From positions 620,001 to 684,000 of the forward strand of contig OZ241860.1 of assembly GCA_965203195.1 (NCBI GenBank): a stretch of DNA of 64,000 bases, given 5' to 3'. A model generated the notes under the pieces. It ran no database searches, was not told the DNA's origin, and saw nothing but the letters and a program-made list of their open reading frames with translations. Each line of letters begins with the position of its first letter. Position 1 is the stretch's first letter. Of this stretch, positions 8,842-18,078 are shown piece after piece. The stretch comes from Bin87 sp965203195. Lineage in GTDB: Bacteria; Chloroflexota; Dehalococcoidia; Lucifugimonadales; UBA3495. A program made the translations under genes and the position numbers.

Positions 8842-8870
8842 ACTATACCCGTTGCGGGGGGCGATGTCAA
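8842..8870 (-). promoter_or_regulatory. Sigma70-type promoter
   Basis: On the minus strand TTGACA (8870-8865), a 17-bp spacer, then TATAGT (8847-8842). This is the best-matching housekeeping promoter I found in the window. Transcription would run towards panD. Confidence 0.65.
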
Positions 8871-9022
8871 ATGCACCGCCGTGATTTTCAATTTTAATTA
8901 TCATTTTCCCGAAAACTGGTCAAGCCGGCCTCTTGTGGGGTAGGGCGATCAGGCGTTGCAGGCGTTCCGGGATGGCGGCTGACGCGGCGGGGGGAGCGGG
9001 CTGGGGCGGGCTATTCTGTTGG

Positions 9023-10132
9023 CTATTCGACGAGGACGGGGACGCGCTGGGCCATATTGTTGCCCATTCCCTGCTGGGTCCAGGGCTGGGTTACGGGCTG
9101 GGTGTTGCCGCGGTCGTCGGTAGCCCGGACGATAAGGGTATGGGAGCCGGGCCGGGCGTTCCAGGGGCATTGCCATTCGCGCCAGGCCCGGGGGCCGACG
9201 GGGGGCAGGAGTTGGGCGTCGGTCCAGGTGGCGCCGTCGTCGGGGCTGAATTCAACCCGGGCGACGGCGGCGGGGCCGGCCCAGGCGCGTCCGGTAATCA
9301 GGATTTCGCCGGCGTCCACCAGGCGGCGGCGGGTCATAAAGTCGGGTATGCCGGGGGGAATCATCAGGGAACGGACGCGGATGTGGGTAACGGGGTCGCC
9401 GGGGTCGTCGGGGCCGTGGGAGTAGCGGTAGGTGCGTTCCATCTGGTAGCCATCAAAGTGTCCGGCGATGGCGTCAATGCGGTGGAGCCATTTGACGCTG
9501 GCCATACCGTACCAGCCGGGGATGACCAGGCGCAGGGGGTAGCCGTGCTGGGGCGGAACGGGTTCATCGTTCATTGCCCAGGCGAGGAGGATGTCGTCGG
9601 CGAGCTGGGGGATGGCGAGGCTGCGCTGGTACCACTGGCGCTGGTCGCCCTGCACGCCTTCGTCCAGGCCGGTGAATACGAGTTCGGCGGCGTCGGGGTG
9701 GAGGCCGGCTTCGTCCAGCAGGGGGCGGAGGGGAGCGCCGGTCCAGCGGGCAGTGCCGATGGCTTCGTGGAGCCAGGGCTGGCTCAAGGGGCGGGGGGAG
9801 AGGAGGGCGCGCCCGTTGCCGGCGCATTCCAGGGTGACGGGAGTGGCCACGGCGGGGCGGGCCATCAAGTCGGGCAGGGAGAGGGAAAGGGGACGGGAGA
9901 CGAGGCCGCCGATTTCCAGGCGCCAGTGGTCGGGAGCTACGGCGGGGATGTCAAAGTGGATGAGCAGGTAGTGGAGGCCGGTGGGGGTCAGGGGATGGCG
10001 CATTGCTTCCAGAGGGAGGCCGCGGTTGCGGAGGGCGAGGGCGATTTCCTCGGGGTAGAAGAGGTTTTGGGGTTCCAGGCCGCCGCTGCCGGGGGCGGGG
10101 AAGCGGGGGGACGGGGACGGGGTTTGGGTCAT
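9023..10132 (-). CDS. Sulfite oxidase-family molybdopterin enzyme
   Basis: 369 aa. A molybdenum-cofactor oxidoreductase fold: residues about 60-240 form the oxidoreductase molybdopterin-binding domain with the Mo-ligand Cys in VTLECAGNGR, then PQHGYPLRLVIPGWYG and KWLHRI, typical of sulfite oxidases. Residues about 265-369 are the Mo-co dimerisation (Ig-like) domain (VARVEFSPDDGATW). There is no twin-arginine or Sec signal and no haem domain, so it looks cytoplasmic or of undetermined location. Sulfite as substrate is inferred from the family only. The gene stands alone. Confidence 0.85.
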   Translation of the reverse strand: MTQTPSPSPRFPAPGSGGLEPQNLFYPEEIALALRNRGLPLEAMRHPLTPTGLHYLLIHFDIPAVAPDHWRLEIGGLVSRPLSLSLPDLMARPAVATPVTLECAGNGRALLSPRPLSQPWLHEAIGTARWTGAPLRPLLDEAGLHPDAAELVFTGLDEGVQGDQRQWYQRSLAIPQLADDILLAWAMNDEPVPPQHGYPLRLVIPGWYGMASVKWLHRIDAIAGHFDGYQMERTYRYSHGPDDPGDPVTHIRVRSLMIPPGIPDFMTRRRLVDAGEILITGRAWAGPAAVARVEFSPDDGATWTDAQLLPPVGPRAWREWQCPWNARPGSHTLIVRATDDRGNTQPVTQPWTQQGMGNNMAQRVPVLVE

Positions 10133-10170
10133 TATGGGGAGCTCCTGGCGGGGGGTTGCGGTGGGGCGTG

Positions 10171-10176
10171 ATTATA
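10171..10176 (-). promoter_or_regulatory. Probable -10 element upstream of the sulfite oxidase-like gene
   Basis: Minus-strand TATAAT (10176-10171) lies 38 bp before the ATG at 10132. No good -35 is visible. GGGCAAC short tandem repeats lie just upstream at about 10226-10250. Confidence 0.45.
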
Positions 10177-10286
10177 CAATGCACCGCACGAGGCCGCGCC
10201 GCCGGGGTTGATTCAGGCGCCGGCGGGCAACGGGGCAACGGGGCAACGGGACATAACCCGTTCCGGTTAGATGCGGTTAGGTTCCG

Positions 10287-11234
10287 TCAAGGGCCGCCGC
10301 CCGGCAATCCGCTGGCTTGCGCCGCCGCCGTAGTCCAGGCGGTCAGGCTTGCCAGGACGGCGCGGTTGACGCCATCGGCAAAATCCATAATCCGGCAGCG
10401 GTCAAAAAGCAAACCGGCGTCGGCAACGGCGTTGTGCCAGAGACTCCAGGGCAAAGCTTCCGTGATAAAGAAAGCGCGCACCGGGGCAAGGGCCAGCGGG
10501 TCGCGCACCCACTTTCTACAGAATGCGTCCGGCTGGAGCTGCGCAAGGGAGTCCCGGTAACTGGTTCCGGTTTTGCACTGGCCGAAAAGGATCAGCTTGC
10601 CGGGGCGGCGGTCGGCGAAAGGTTTCCAGGCAACGACGTCCAGGTTGCCGTCCCGGGCGGTGAGGCGTCCTCTGTTGCGGTTGACGAAACCGCCGCCCTC
10701 GCCCAATTGACGGCAAAGGTCAGCAACTCTGCTGCGGAAACCGGGTTGTGGGCTGGCGGCGCCGAACACGAAGCTACGGGCGCGGTCGCCCAGATAGATG
10801 CGGGCTATTTCGGCGGCAAGTTCCTCGCAAAGCCGCGTGCCATCTATGTCGGTATGACGGCGGTCAGAACTCATATTCAACCGGGTTGCCAGCAACAGAT
10901 ACTGGTAGATGATATGCTTGTCGTTGGCGGTTGCGCCAGTGAAGGATAGGGTCTGGGCGGAGCGGCTTAATGCGAAGGGGTAGGCGTGGGCGCAAGTTTC
11001 GGCGCGCTGTTCAAGCTCCGCGTAGGCGGCTTCGGCAGCATTACTGACCGGAGCATTGCCGACCGGATCGTCTATGCTGACGCCGTTGGAATGGTCGTTT
11101 TCGTCAAGACGGCCCAGGATACGGGTCAGGGCAGTCAAAGAAAATCTGCCCTCTTGCCGGGCGGACAATTCGGCGAAATCGGCCAGTTCGTGGGCGTCGG
11201 CGCGCGGGGATGGTATCCCCGGCCACCGGAACAT
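10287..11234 (-). CDS. PD-(D/E)xK nuclease-like partner of a ParB-domain protein
   Basis: 315 aa. I do not recognise the family by name. In the middle, GNLDVVAWKPF followed about 14 residues later by LILFGQCKTG gives a D...QxK pattern like that of PD-(D/E)xK nucleases (D near 199, K near 219). The N-terminal half is helical. The start overlaps the stop of the upstream ParB-like gene by one base (TAATG), so the two are translationally coupled. A nuclease or defence role is inference from the motif and coupling. Confidence 0.5.
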   Translation of the reverse strand: MFRWPGIPSPRADAHELADFAELSARQEGRFSLTALTRILGRLDENDHSNGVSIDDPVGNAPVSNAAEAAYAELEQRAETCAHAYPFALSRSAQTLSFTGATANDKHIIYQYLLLATRLNMSSDRRHTDIDGTRLCEELAAEIARIYLGDRARSFVFGAASPQPGFRSRVADLCRQLGEGGGFVNRNRGRLTARDGNLDVVAWKPFADRRPGKLILFGQCKTGTSYRDSLAQLQPDAFCRKWVRDPLALAPVRAFFITEALPWSLWHNAVADAGLLFDRCRIMDFADGVNRAVLASLTAWTTAAAQASGLPGGGP

Positions 11235-12343
11235 TACCCGGCCTCGGAAATGCGGCGCTGGCGGCGGGCGGGCTGGCGCTGGCGTTCCATTTCGGCATAC
11301 AGGTCGTCGGCCAGGTTGGCTACCGTGCCGGCGATGCGGAGGAGTTCCTCCGAGTCGTCGTAACCGACGGAGAGGACGCTGTGGGCCTTTTGCAGGTTCC
11401 GGCGGGCGGCTACCAACGCTTCCACAAAGACGTTGGGAGACGGGCGGCTCAATTCGTAGGCGGATTCAAGGCTGGCGCCGCCGCGCAAAGCGGCCAGCGC
11501 CGGCGTGTCGCTGACTACCGCTTCCAAACGCTGGAGATCAGGGTTCTGCGACCGGATGAGAGGGGGCGCATTTCGTTTCCGGCTGCCGTACAGCCATAAG
11601 CAGAGTTCGCCAAGTTCGCTGTGCTTCGCCGGCGGTACAGGTTCGAGGTTTTCGTCATCATCAACCGGCCTCAATCCGATGAAAGAACTGATGCCCGGAT
11701 AGCCCAAAGCCGTGTACAGATGCGAGAGCGAAAAATGCCCGCGCCAGCGGTCGGCGCGGCTGAATTCTTTCAGCCGTTCCGCCTGTTCAATTATCACCAG
11801 GCCCCGAAACAGCCGCTGGACCGTTCCGTGGGCGTCGCCAATCTGCCGGGCGATGTCGGGCAACGGCACGCCGAAGCGGCGGTGCACGTCGGCGATGTAC
11901 TGGGATTTGGCGTAGCTGCTCCACTTGGCGGGGCCGTTTATGTGTTTGAAGGCGAGGTAGCGCCAGGTGCTTTCCCGGTCGCCGCGCAGGTAGGGCAGCT
12001 CATTGAGGGCCGCCCTGGCCACGCCCGTGATGCCGGGGACATTGGCGGCCAAGGTTTCGGCCAGGTCATCGTCCAGCAGGATCTTGACGGCGGCCAGGCG
12101 GCGGTTGCCTTCAATGACCACATTGCGTCCGTTTTCAGAGGCGACGATCAGGGGTTCGTTCCGAAAGTAGCCGCTGGCGGCAATGGATAGGGCCAGTTCG
12201 CGGACGGCCATCGCTTCCCAAAGGAGCTGTATGACCTCCGACTCCGTGGCGTTGGCGGGCAGGTCGAATTCAACGAGGCGGGGGTTTCTGCGATCGAAAC
12301 TCAAATCCGAAATCGGCATCATTGTGGCGTTTGAGGCGTTCAT
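11234..12343 (-). CDS. ParB/Srx-like N-terminal domain protein
   Basis: 369 aa. Residues about 8-100 form a ParB-type nuclease/CTPase-like domain: ISDLSFDRRNPR, SGYFRNEPLIV and the signature IEGNRRLAAVKIL (the family's DGxxRxxA box). The middle is helical with a possible HTH (PLPDIARQIGDAHGTVQRLF, about 155-174). It lacks the usual ParA neighbour and genome-segregation context, and is coupled to a nuclease-like gene. Such stand-alone ParB-domain proteins occur in mobile and defence loci. Confidence 0.72.
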   Translation of the reverse strand: MNASNATMMPISDLSFDRRNPRLVEFDLPANATESEVIQLLWEAMAVRELALSIAASGYFRNEPLIVASENGRNVVIEGNRRLAAVKILLDDDLAETLAANVPGITGVARAALNELPYLRGDRESTWRYLAFKHINGPAKWSSYAKSQYIADVHRRFGVPLPDIARQIGDAHGTVQRLFRGLVIIEQAERLKEFSRADRWRGHFSLSHLYTALGYPGISSFIGLRPVDDDENLEPVPPAKHSELGELCLWLYGSRKRNAPPLIRSQNPDLQRLEAVVSDTPALAALRGGASLESAYELSRPSPNVFVEALVAARRNLQKAHSVLSVGYDDSEELLRIAGTVANLADDLYAEMERQRQPARRQRRISEAG

Positions 12344-12488
12344 CGCGTTTTACCTCGTACAGATCCGGCTTGGAGAGCGCCCGGCCGGCGAGAGCCGGGG
12401 TTGCCAGTTTGGGGCGCATCGTACATTATGGCGGCGGCCGGGCGCAAACCTGGCTTATTTACGCGCCGGCAAAAAGGGGAGGTTTCTG

Positions 12489-14126
12489 ATGTCCATTACG
12501 AACCTGACGCGGAGCGCCGTGCACGCCCGCAACGGCATAGTTTGTTCCGATTCGCCGCTGGCGGCGGCGGCCGGGCTGCGGGTTTTGCAGGACGGGGGGA
12601 CGGCGTTTGACGCCGCCCTGGCGGTGGCGGCGGTGGAGTGCGTTACCATTGTGCCGATGTGCGGGCTGGGGGGCGATTCGTTCATCCTGGCCTACGATGC
12701 CGCCAGCGGCGTGGTGACCAACATCAACAGCAGCGGAGTGGCGGCGGCCGGCGCGGAAGCGGATTACTACCGCAAGCAGGGGCTGGCGCTGATGCCAATC
12801 GCCGGGCCGCATTCGGTGTCCGTGCCCGGGGAGGCGGCGGCCTGGGAGGCGATGCACCACAATTTCGGCACGATGCCCTTTGCGGAACTGCTGGCGCCGG
12901 CGATTAAATACGCCGAGGAGGGTTTCCCAGCGCCGGCGCGCATCGCGCGGGTGTTCGCCAATAACGCCGAGCTGCTGGGGCGCTTTACCGCCACCGCCGA
13001 CATTTACCTGGCTTACGGGGGACGCCCGCCCCGGGAAGGGGAAACGCTGGCGAACCCGGAGCTGGGGGCAACCATCCGGGCGGTGGCCGAGGGGGGGGCG
13101 GACGCTTTCTACCGCAGTCCGCTGACGAAGCGGATGGTGGCGGGTCTGAACCAGGCGGCGGGGCAGGATCTGTTCGCAGAGGCCGACTTCGCGCGCCACT
13201 TTGCGGAGGTGGGGGCGCCCATCAGCGTCAACTACCGGGGGCATCGGGTCTATCAGACGCGCCCGCCGTCGCAGGGGTTTCTGCTGCTGGAGATGCTGAA
13301 CATTGTGGGCGGACACGATTTGAGTTCAATGACGCCGAATTCGGCGGACGCCATTCACCTGCTGGTGGAGGCGAAGAAGATCGCCTATTCCGACCGGAAC
13401 CGTCTGGCGGGCGACCCGGATTTTGTGGACTGGCCGCTGGAGGGACTGCTGTCGGCGGAGTACGCCGATTTGCGGCGGGAGCAGATACATCCGTTCCAGG
13501 CGGGCGCGGAGGCGGCGCCGCTGGTTCCCGTCAACGGGCAGGGGGACACGACCTATTTCTGCGTGGCGGACGGGGCGGGCAACGCGGTGAGCTGGATACA
13601 CAGCCTGTCCAACGGGTTCGGGTCGGGGGTGGTGGCGCCGGGGACAGGGGTGCTGTTCAACAACCGCGCCGGGCGGGGCTTCAGCCTGGAGGACGGGCAT
13701 CCGAATGTCGTCGCGCCGGGCAAGCGGACGATGCATACGCTGAACTGCTACCTGACCACGCAGGACGGGGCGGCGGCGATTGTGGGCGGGACGCCCGGCG
13801 GCGATTTCCAGCCGCAATGCGGCATACAGATACTGACGGGGCTGATTGACGGGGGGCTGCGTCCGCAGGATGCAGTGGAAGCGCCGCGGTGGCACAGCTT
13901 CCCCGGCACGGATCCGGCTACGGTGAACCGGGCGGGGGAGCTGCGGGTGGAAGCGGGTATGCCGGAGGATACCATCCGCGACCTGGGGCGGATGGGGCAT
14001 AATGTGATACGGAACCCGCTGGGCGCGTATAACGGGGTGGTTCAGGTGATTGCGCGGGACCGGCGGCGCGGGGTACTGACGGGGGCTTCGGATCCGCGGG
14101 GGGACGGGCAGGCGGTGGGTTACTAG
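12489..14126 (+). CDS. Gamma-glutamyltransferase family protein
   Basis: 545 aa. Ntn-hydrolase that self-cleaves before a catalytic threonine; T354 in GQGDTTYFCVAD is the expected nucleophile. Other landmarks are DAALAVAAVE near the N-terminus, PGEAAAWE, RPPSQGFLLLEML and the C-terminal GGTPGGDFQPQ. No signal peptide is seen, unlike periplasmic glutathione hydrolases, so a cytoplasmic acylase-type role is possible. The chosen ATG is preceded by GGGGAGG; an upstream in-frame extension crosses the divergent gene's start region and is not credible. Confidence 0.88.
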   Translation: MSITNLTRSAVHARNGIVCSDSPLAAAAGLRVLQDGGTAFDAALAVAAVECVTIVPMCGLGGDSFILAYDAASGVVTNINSSGVAAAGAEADYYRKQGLALMPIAGPHSVSVPGEAAAWEAMHHNFGTMPFAELLAPAIKYAEEGFPAPARIARVFANNAELLGRFTATADIYLAYGGRPPREGETLANPELGATIRAVAEGGADAFYRSPLTKRMVAGLNQAAGQDLFAEADFARHFAEVGAPISVNYRGHRVYQTRPPSQGFLLLEMLNIVGGHDLSSMTPNSADAIHLLVEAKKIAYSDRNRLAGDPDFVDWPLEGLLSAEYADLRREQIHPFQAGAEAAPLVPVNGQGDTTYFCVADGAGNAVSWIHSLSNGFGSGVVAPGTGVLFNNRAGRGFSLEDGHPNVVAPGKRTMHTLNCYLTTQDGAAAIVGGTPGGDFQPQCGIQILTGLIDGGLRPQDAVEAPRWHSFPGTDPATVNRAGELRVEAGMPEDTIRDLGRMGHNVIRNPLGAYNGVVQVIARDRRRGVLTGASDPRGDGQAVGY

Positions 14127-14204
14127 GGGGCCGCAGCCACAGGTATGATGAGGGCGTTAGCAGCGTTCCGGCCGGCAGTCGCCCGGGGCGGGTTGAGGGA
14201 AATT

Positions 14205-16355
14205 ATGCCTGGGCAGTCGCCGGCCATTCTTTGGGTTCTGCTGCTGGCCGGTTTGCTTGGCGTTTTGCCGGCGGCGGGCTGTAAAGGCGAGGCGTCTCTG
14301 CCGGCGGTGGGGCCGGCGAGGTCTCCGACGCAGTCAATGGCTACGCCGGGGCCGACGCCAACTCCGACTCCGACTCCATCGCCATCGCCAACGCCAACGC
14401 CAACGCCAACGCATAAGCCGGCGCCCACAGCCACGCCGATGCTGAACCAATTGGCGGCCGGGTTCCGGTATTCGGCGGTCAGCGCCGGCTTCCAGAATTG
14501 CTTGCTGCGGACGGACGGCGTGGTGGTCTGCTGGGGCGGCGGCAGCTCGCCGCCGCGCGGCCGGTATTCCGCCATCAGCGTGGGGGCTTATGCGTGCGGA
14601 GTACGGGAGGACGGAGAGGCGCGCTGCTGGGGCGACCGGCGCTACAACAACCACTATGGGCAAATGGACGCGCCCGAGGGGGAGTTTCAATCGGTCAGCG
14701 TGGGGGTTGAGCACGCCTGCGGAATCAGAACGGACGGGAGGGTGGAATGCTGGGGCAAGAACACCGACGTTCCGGGCGATGTTCCGGGGCATTCGGAGCC
14801 GCCGGACGGCGTTTTCCGGTCGGTCAGCGCGGGCAATGACTATACCTGCGGGATAAGACAGGATTACGCGGCGCAGTGCTGGGGGGACTATCGTTTCGGC
14901 GCAACCAAGCCGCCGGCCGGCGATTTCCAGAGTGTCAGCGCCGGTGAACGGCACGCTTGCGGGCTGCATACTGACGGCACGGCGGCGTGCTGGGGCTCGA
15001 ACAGGGAGGGTCAGGCTACACCGCCGCCCGGGGTTTTCAGAGCGATCAGCGCGGGCGGCGAGCACACGTGCGCTTTGCGGCCTGACGGTTCCGCCGTGTG
15101 CTGGGGGTTGAACAACTACGGGCAAGCCAGTCCGCCGGAGGGCGCTTTCGCAGCCATAGACGCGGGCAGGTTGCACACCTGCGCTTTGCGGCCGGACGGT
15201 TCCCCCAGATGCTGGGGTTATGATGAAAGTGGCACGGCCACGCCGCCGGGTCTGCCGGTGGAGCTGGGGTACACTTGCGCGTCGGGGGCGGAAGGCGGGT
15301 TGGAGTGCCGCCGGGATGACCCTTATGACCCAAGCGCGGATGGGCAAAGCGCGGCGCCGGCGGGCGATTTTAGCGCCGTCTCTGCCGCCCCCTACCGGGT
15401 ATGCGCCTTGCGGTCCGGCGGAACCGTGGTATGCCTCAAACCTGATCATCCATCCCGGATCCCGGAACTGGCGTTGCCCGGCGGCGGCTATGTGGCGGTC
15501 AGCGCCGCGGCGGCTTATGTTTGCGGATTACGCGCCGACCACAAGCTGCTGTGCGACTCTGCCCGCGATACGGAAAGCGCCGTCCTGATTCCGGGAAGTT
15601 TCCGGGCGGTCAGCGTGGGCGAATACTATGCCTGCGCGGTGACGACCCGGGGCGCCGTCCGCTGCTGGCACCATAGCGGGCCCGTTCTGAAAACCCACGA
15701 GCATATCCCGCCGACAACGCCGCCGTCTTACGGCGACTTTACCGGGGTGAGCGTGGGACAGTGGCACGCTTGTGGGGTGCGCCGCGGCGGGCAGGTAGTG
15801 TGCTGGGGCGACAATTACGGGTATTATCAGTATTGCACCTCCTGCGATCACACCGCTGCTCAACCTTGTATGCCAACTTGCGGACTTACCGGCCGCACCG
15901 ATTACATTGGGCAGGCGGCGGCGCCCGGCGGCCGGTTCCGTTCCGTCAGCGCCGGCTATATGCACACTTGCGGCATACGGGCGGATGATGGCGGCGTGGA
16001 ATGTTGGGGCGAAAGCGACGCGGGGCGGCCGCCGCCGCCGCCGCCGGGGGCGTATGTCGACGTGAGCGCCGGCCGGTGGCATACCTGCGGCATACGGCGC
16101 GGCGGCCGGGCCGTATGTTGGGGCCACTTCGGGTTTCCCGATTACGCGCTGCCGGTGGCCGCTAGCGACTGCCTGACGCCGGCGGAAGGCGACGGCCCTT
16201 GCCATAGTCGTTACTACCGCACGATACAAACCCAACCGCTGGCCGGCGAGTTTGTCGCTGTGGCGGCGGGCGGCGCATTCAGTTGCGGGGCGCGCGGGGA
16301 CGGGGCGCTGAAATGCTGGGGGCGTATTCCGGGGGTTATCGGCGTCGAACGCTAG
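14205..16355 (+). CDS. RCC1-repeat lipoprotein with Thr/Pro linker
   Basis: 716 aa from the ATG at 14205 (an upstream ATG at 14145 is possible). A hydrophobic signal ends in a lipobox, LPAAGC, so the mature protein is probably a membrane-anchored lipoprotein. A Thr-Pro repeat linker (about residues 45-75) is followed by about 15 repeats of about 40-45 aa with consensus SVSAGxxHTCGIRxDGxVxCWG, the RCC1/BLIP-II type beta-propeller repeat; 15 units suggest two seven-bladed propellers. Two Cys per repeat recur. Extracellular binding is likely; the ligand is unknown. Confidence 0.83.
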   Translation: MPGQSPAILWVLLLAGLLGVLPAAGCKGEASLPAVGPARSPTQSMATPGPTPTPTPTPSPSPTPTPTPTHKPAPTATPMLNQLAAGFRYSAVSAGFQNCLLRTDGVVVCWGGGSSPPRGRYSAISVGAYACGVREDGEARCWGDRRYNNHYGQMDAPEGEFQSVSVGVEHACGIRTDGRVECWGKNTDVPGDVPGHSEPPDGVFRSVSAGNDYTCGIRQDYAAQCWGDYRFGATKPPAGDFQSVSAGERHACGLHTDGTAACWGSNREGQATPPPGVFRAISAGGEHTCALRPDGSAVCWGLNNYGQASPPEGAFAAIDAGRLHTCALRPDGSPRCWGYDESGTATPPGLPVELGYTCASGAEGGLECRRDDPYDPSADGQSAAPAGDFSAVSAAPYRVCALRSGGTVVCLKPDHPSRIPELALPGGGYVAVSAAAAYVCGLRADHKLLCDSARDTESAVLIPGSFRAVSVGEYYACAVTTRGAVRCWHHSGPVLKTHEHIPPTTPPSYGDFTGVSVGQWHACGVRRGGQVVCWGDNYGYYQYCTSCDHTAAQPCMPTCGLTGRTDYIGQAAAPGGRFRSVSAGYMHTCGIRADDGGVECWGESDAGRPPPPPPGAYVDVSAGRWHTCGIRRGGRAVCWGHFGFPDYALPVAASDCLTPAEGDGPCHSRYYRTIQTQPLAGEFVAVAAGGAFSCGARGDGALKCWGRIPGVIGVER

Positions 16356-16512
16356 GTCGTGTGGTCAAATTATTTTGTTGTGGGCGCAAATGCGGTTGAT
16401 TGCGCGCGCCGGCGCCTGTATGCCTTTCCCTGCTTCTCGTCCATAATGACGCCCCGGCACTGCCGGCAGCGCAGTGCGGTGCGGACTCTGTATGCCAGCC
16501 GGCGCCATCTGC

Positions 16513-16518
16513 TATGAT
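16513..16518 (+). promoter_or_regulatory. Possible -10 element upstream of ffh
   Basis: TATGAT about 100 bp upstream of ffh, in a 259-bp region with no gene. No clear -35 is seen, so this is weak. Confidence 0.3.
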
Positions 16519-16614
16519 AGTGGGCGCGCGGCTCCGGCGCCGCCGGCCGGCGCGGCTCGTCGGTCGCTCCGCAAAGCCTTCCCTCAAAGCTCTCCCTACG
16601 GGATGTGAACCGCT

Positions 16615-17940
16615 ATGTTTGACAATCTTACCGAGCGCCTGACCGGGATTTTCAGCCGGTTGCAGGGCAAAGGCCGCCTTACCGAAAAGGACATTGACGA
16701 TGCCCTGGGGCAGGTGCGGCGTTCCCTGCTGGAGGCGGATGTCAATTTCCGGGTGGCCCGGGATTTTGTGGCCGCCGTGAAAGAGCGCGCCCTGGACAAC
16801 GAGGTGATGACCAGCCTGTCGCCGGGGCAGCAGGTGGTGAAAATCGTTCACGATGAGCTGACCGCCATGCTCAGCGCGGGCGACCATCGTCTGACGCCGT
16901 CCAGCCGGCTGCCCGCGGTGCTGATGCTGGTGGGTTTGCAGGGTTCGGGCAAGACTACCACCGCGTCCAAGCTGGCGTTGCAGATGAAGCGGCAAAATCA
17001 CAGCCCGATGCTGATTGCCGCCGACCTGCGCCGGCCGGCGGCCATTTCGCAGCTGGAAACGCTGGGCAAGCAGGTGGAAGTTCCCGTTTATGCGGAAGCG
17101 CCGGCGAAGAATACGCCGGCCAAGGTGGCCGCCGGCGGCGTGAAACGGGCCGCCGAACTGGCGCATACCTGGGCCATTGTGGACACTGGGGGCCGGCTGC
17201 ATATTGACGACGAGCTGATGACCGAGCTTGAGGAGGTGAAAAAGGCGGTATCGCCGCACCAGACCATCCTGGTGGTGGACGCGATGACGGGGCAGGATGC
17301 GGTGAACGCGGCGCAGGAGTTTCACGCCCGCATCGGGCTGGACGGGCTGATAATGTCCAAGATGGACGGGGACGCGAGGGGCGGGGCGGCGCTGTCCATC
17401 ACGAAAGTGACCGGGGTGCCGATCAAGTTCATCGGCGTCGGGGAACGGAGCAGCGCGCTGGAGGCTTTTTACCCAGACCGGATGGCGTCCCGCATTCTGG
17501 CGATGGGCGATGTGATGACGCTGATCGAGCGGGCGCAGGAGGCGGTGGACGGGGAGAAGGCGCGGGATCTGGAACGGAAGATGCGGACGGCCGGCTTTAC
17601 GCTGGAGGATTTTCTGGACCAGATACAGGGCGTCAAAAAGATGGGCGGGCTGGCGTCTATCATGGATATGATGCCCGGCATGGGCAAGAAGTCCAAGCAG
17701 TTGCAGGATCAGGTGGACGAAGCGGAGCTGCGGAAGATTGAGGCGATTATCCGGTCAATGACGCCGGAGGAACGGGAGCATCCGGAGATTATCAAGGCCA
17801 GCCGGCGGCGGCGCATTGCCCTGGGCAGCGGCACCAACCCGTCGGATGTGAACCGGGTGCTGAACCAGTTCAAGCAGACGCAGCGGCTGATGAAGCAGTT
17901 TTCCAGCAACCCCAAAGGGCTGATGCGGATGCTGCGTTAG
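16615..17940 (+). CDS. ffh: Signal recognition particle protein Ffh (SRP54)
   Basis: 441 aa. GTPase that binds SRP RNA and signal peptides of ribosome-nascent chains and docks with FtsY at the membrane. N domain 1-85; G domain with P-loop GLQGSGKTTT (about 107-116), DLRRPAA, DTGGRL (DTAGR in most bacteria) and SKMDGDARGG; M domain from about 300 with methionine-rich segments (MGGLASIMDMMPGM) and SRRRRIALGSG near the RNA-binding helix. Length is typical. The Gly in DTGGR is a mild departure from consensus. Confidence 0.97.
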   Translation: MFDNLTERLTGIFSRLQGKGRLTEKDIDDALGQVRRSLLEADVNFRVARDFVAAVKERALDNEVMTSLSPGQQVVKIVHDELTAMLSAGDHRLTPSSRLPAVLMLVGLQGSGKTTTASKLALQMKRQNHSPMLIAADLRRPAAISQLETLGKQVEVPVYAEAPAKNTPAKVAAGGVKRAAELAHTWAIVDTGGRLHIDDELMTELEEVKKAVSPHQTILVVDAMTGQDAVNAAQEFHARIGLDGLIMSKMDGDARGGAALSITKVTGVPIKFIGVGERSSALEAFYPDRMASRILAMGDVMTLIERAQEAVDGEKARDLERKMRTAGFTLEDFLDQIQGVKKMGGLASIMDMMPGMGKKSKQLQDQVDEAELRKIEAIIRSMTPEEREHPEIIKASRRRRIALGSGTNPSDVNRVLNQFKQTQRLMKQFSSNPKGLMRMLR

Positions 17941-18017
17941 GCCGCCCGGCGGCGGCGTCCGGCTGATGAGGCGTCCGGCTGATAAGGCCCGGCCGACAAG
18001 GCAGCGCCGCCATAGGC

Positions 18018-18023
18018 TATAAT
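18018..18023 (+). promoter_or_regulatory. -10 element of the Uma2 gene
   Basis: TATAAT followed by CGG, 55 bp before the ATG; a CCGACA at 17993-17998 could act as a -35 with a 19-bp spacer. Similar TATAATCSG sequences precede genes at 25061 and 53018. Confidence 0.45.
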
Positions 18024-18078
18024 CGGCGCCGACCACTGGCGACCGACCAGACTACCGGCGAAGGAACGAGGCCCAGGT

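Noticed and set aside
12183..12488. Upstream extension of the gamma-glutamyltransferase frame
   Set aside because: Overlaps the divergent ParB gene start; a good RBS and family start lie at 12489.
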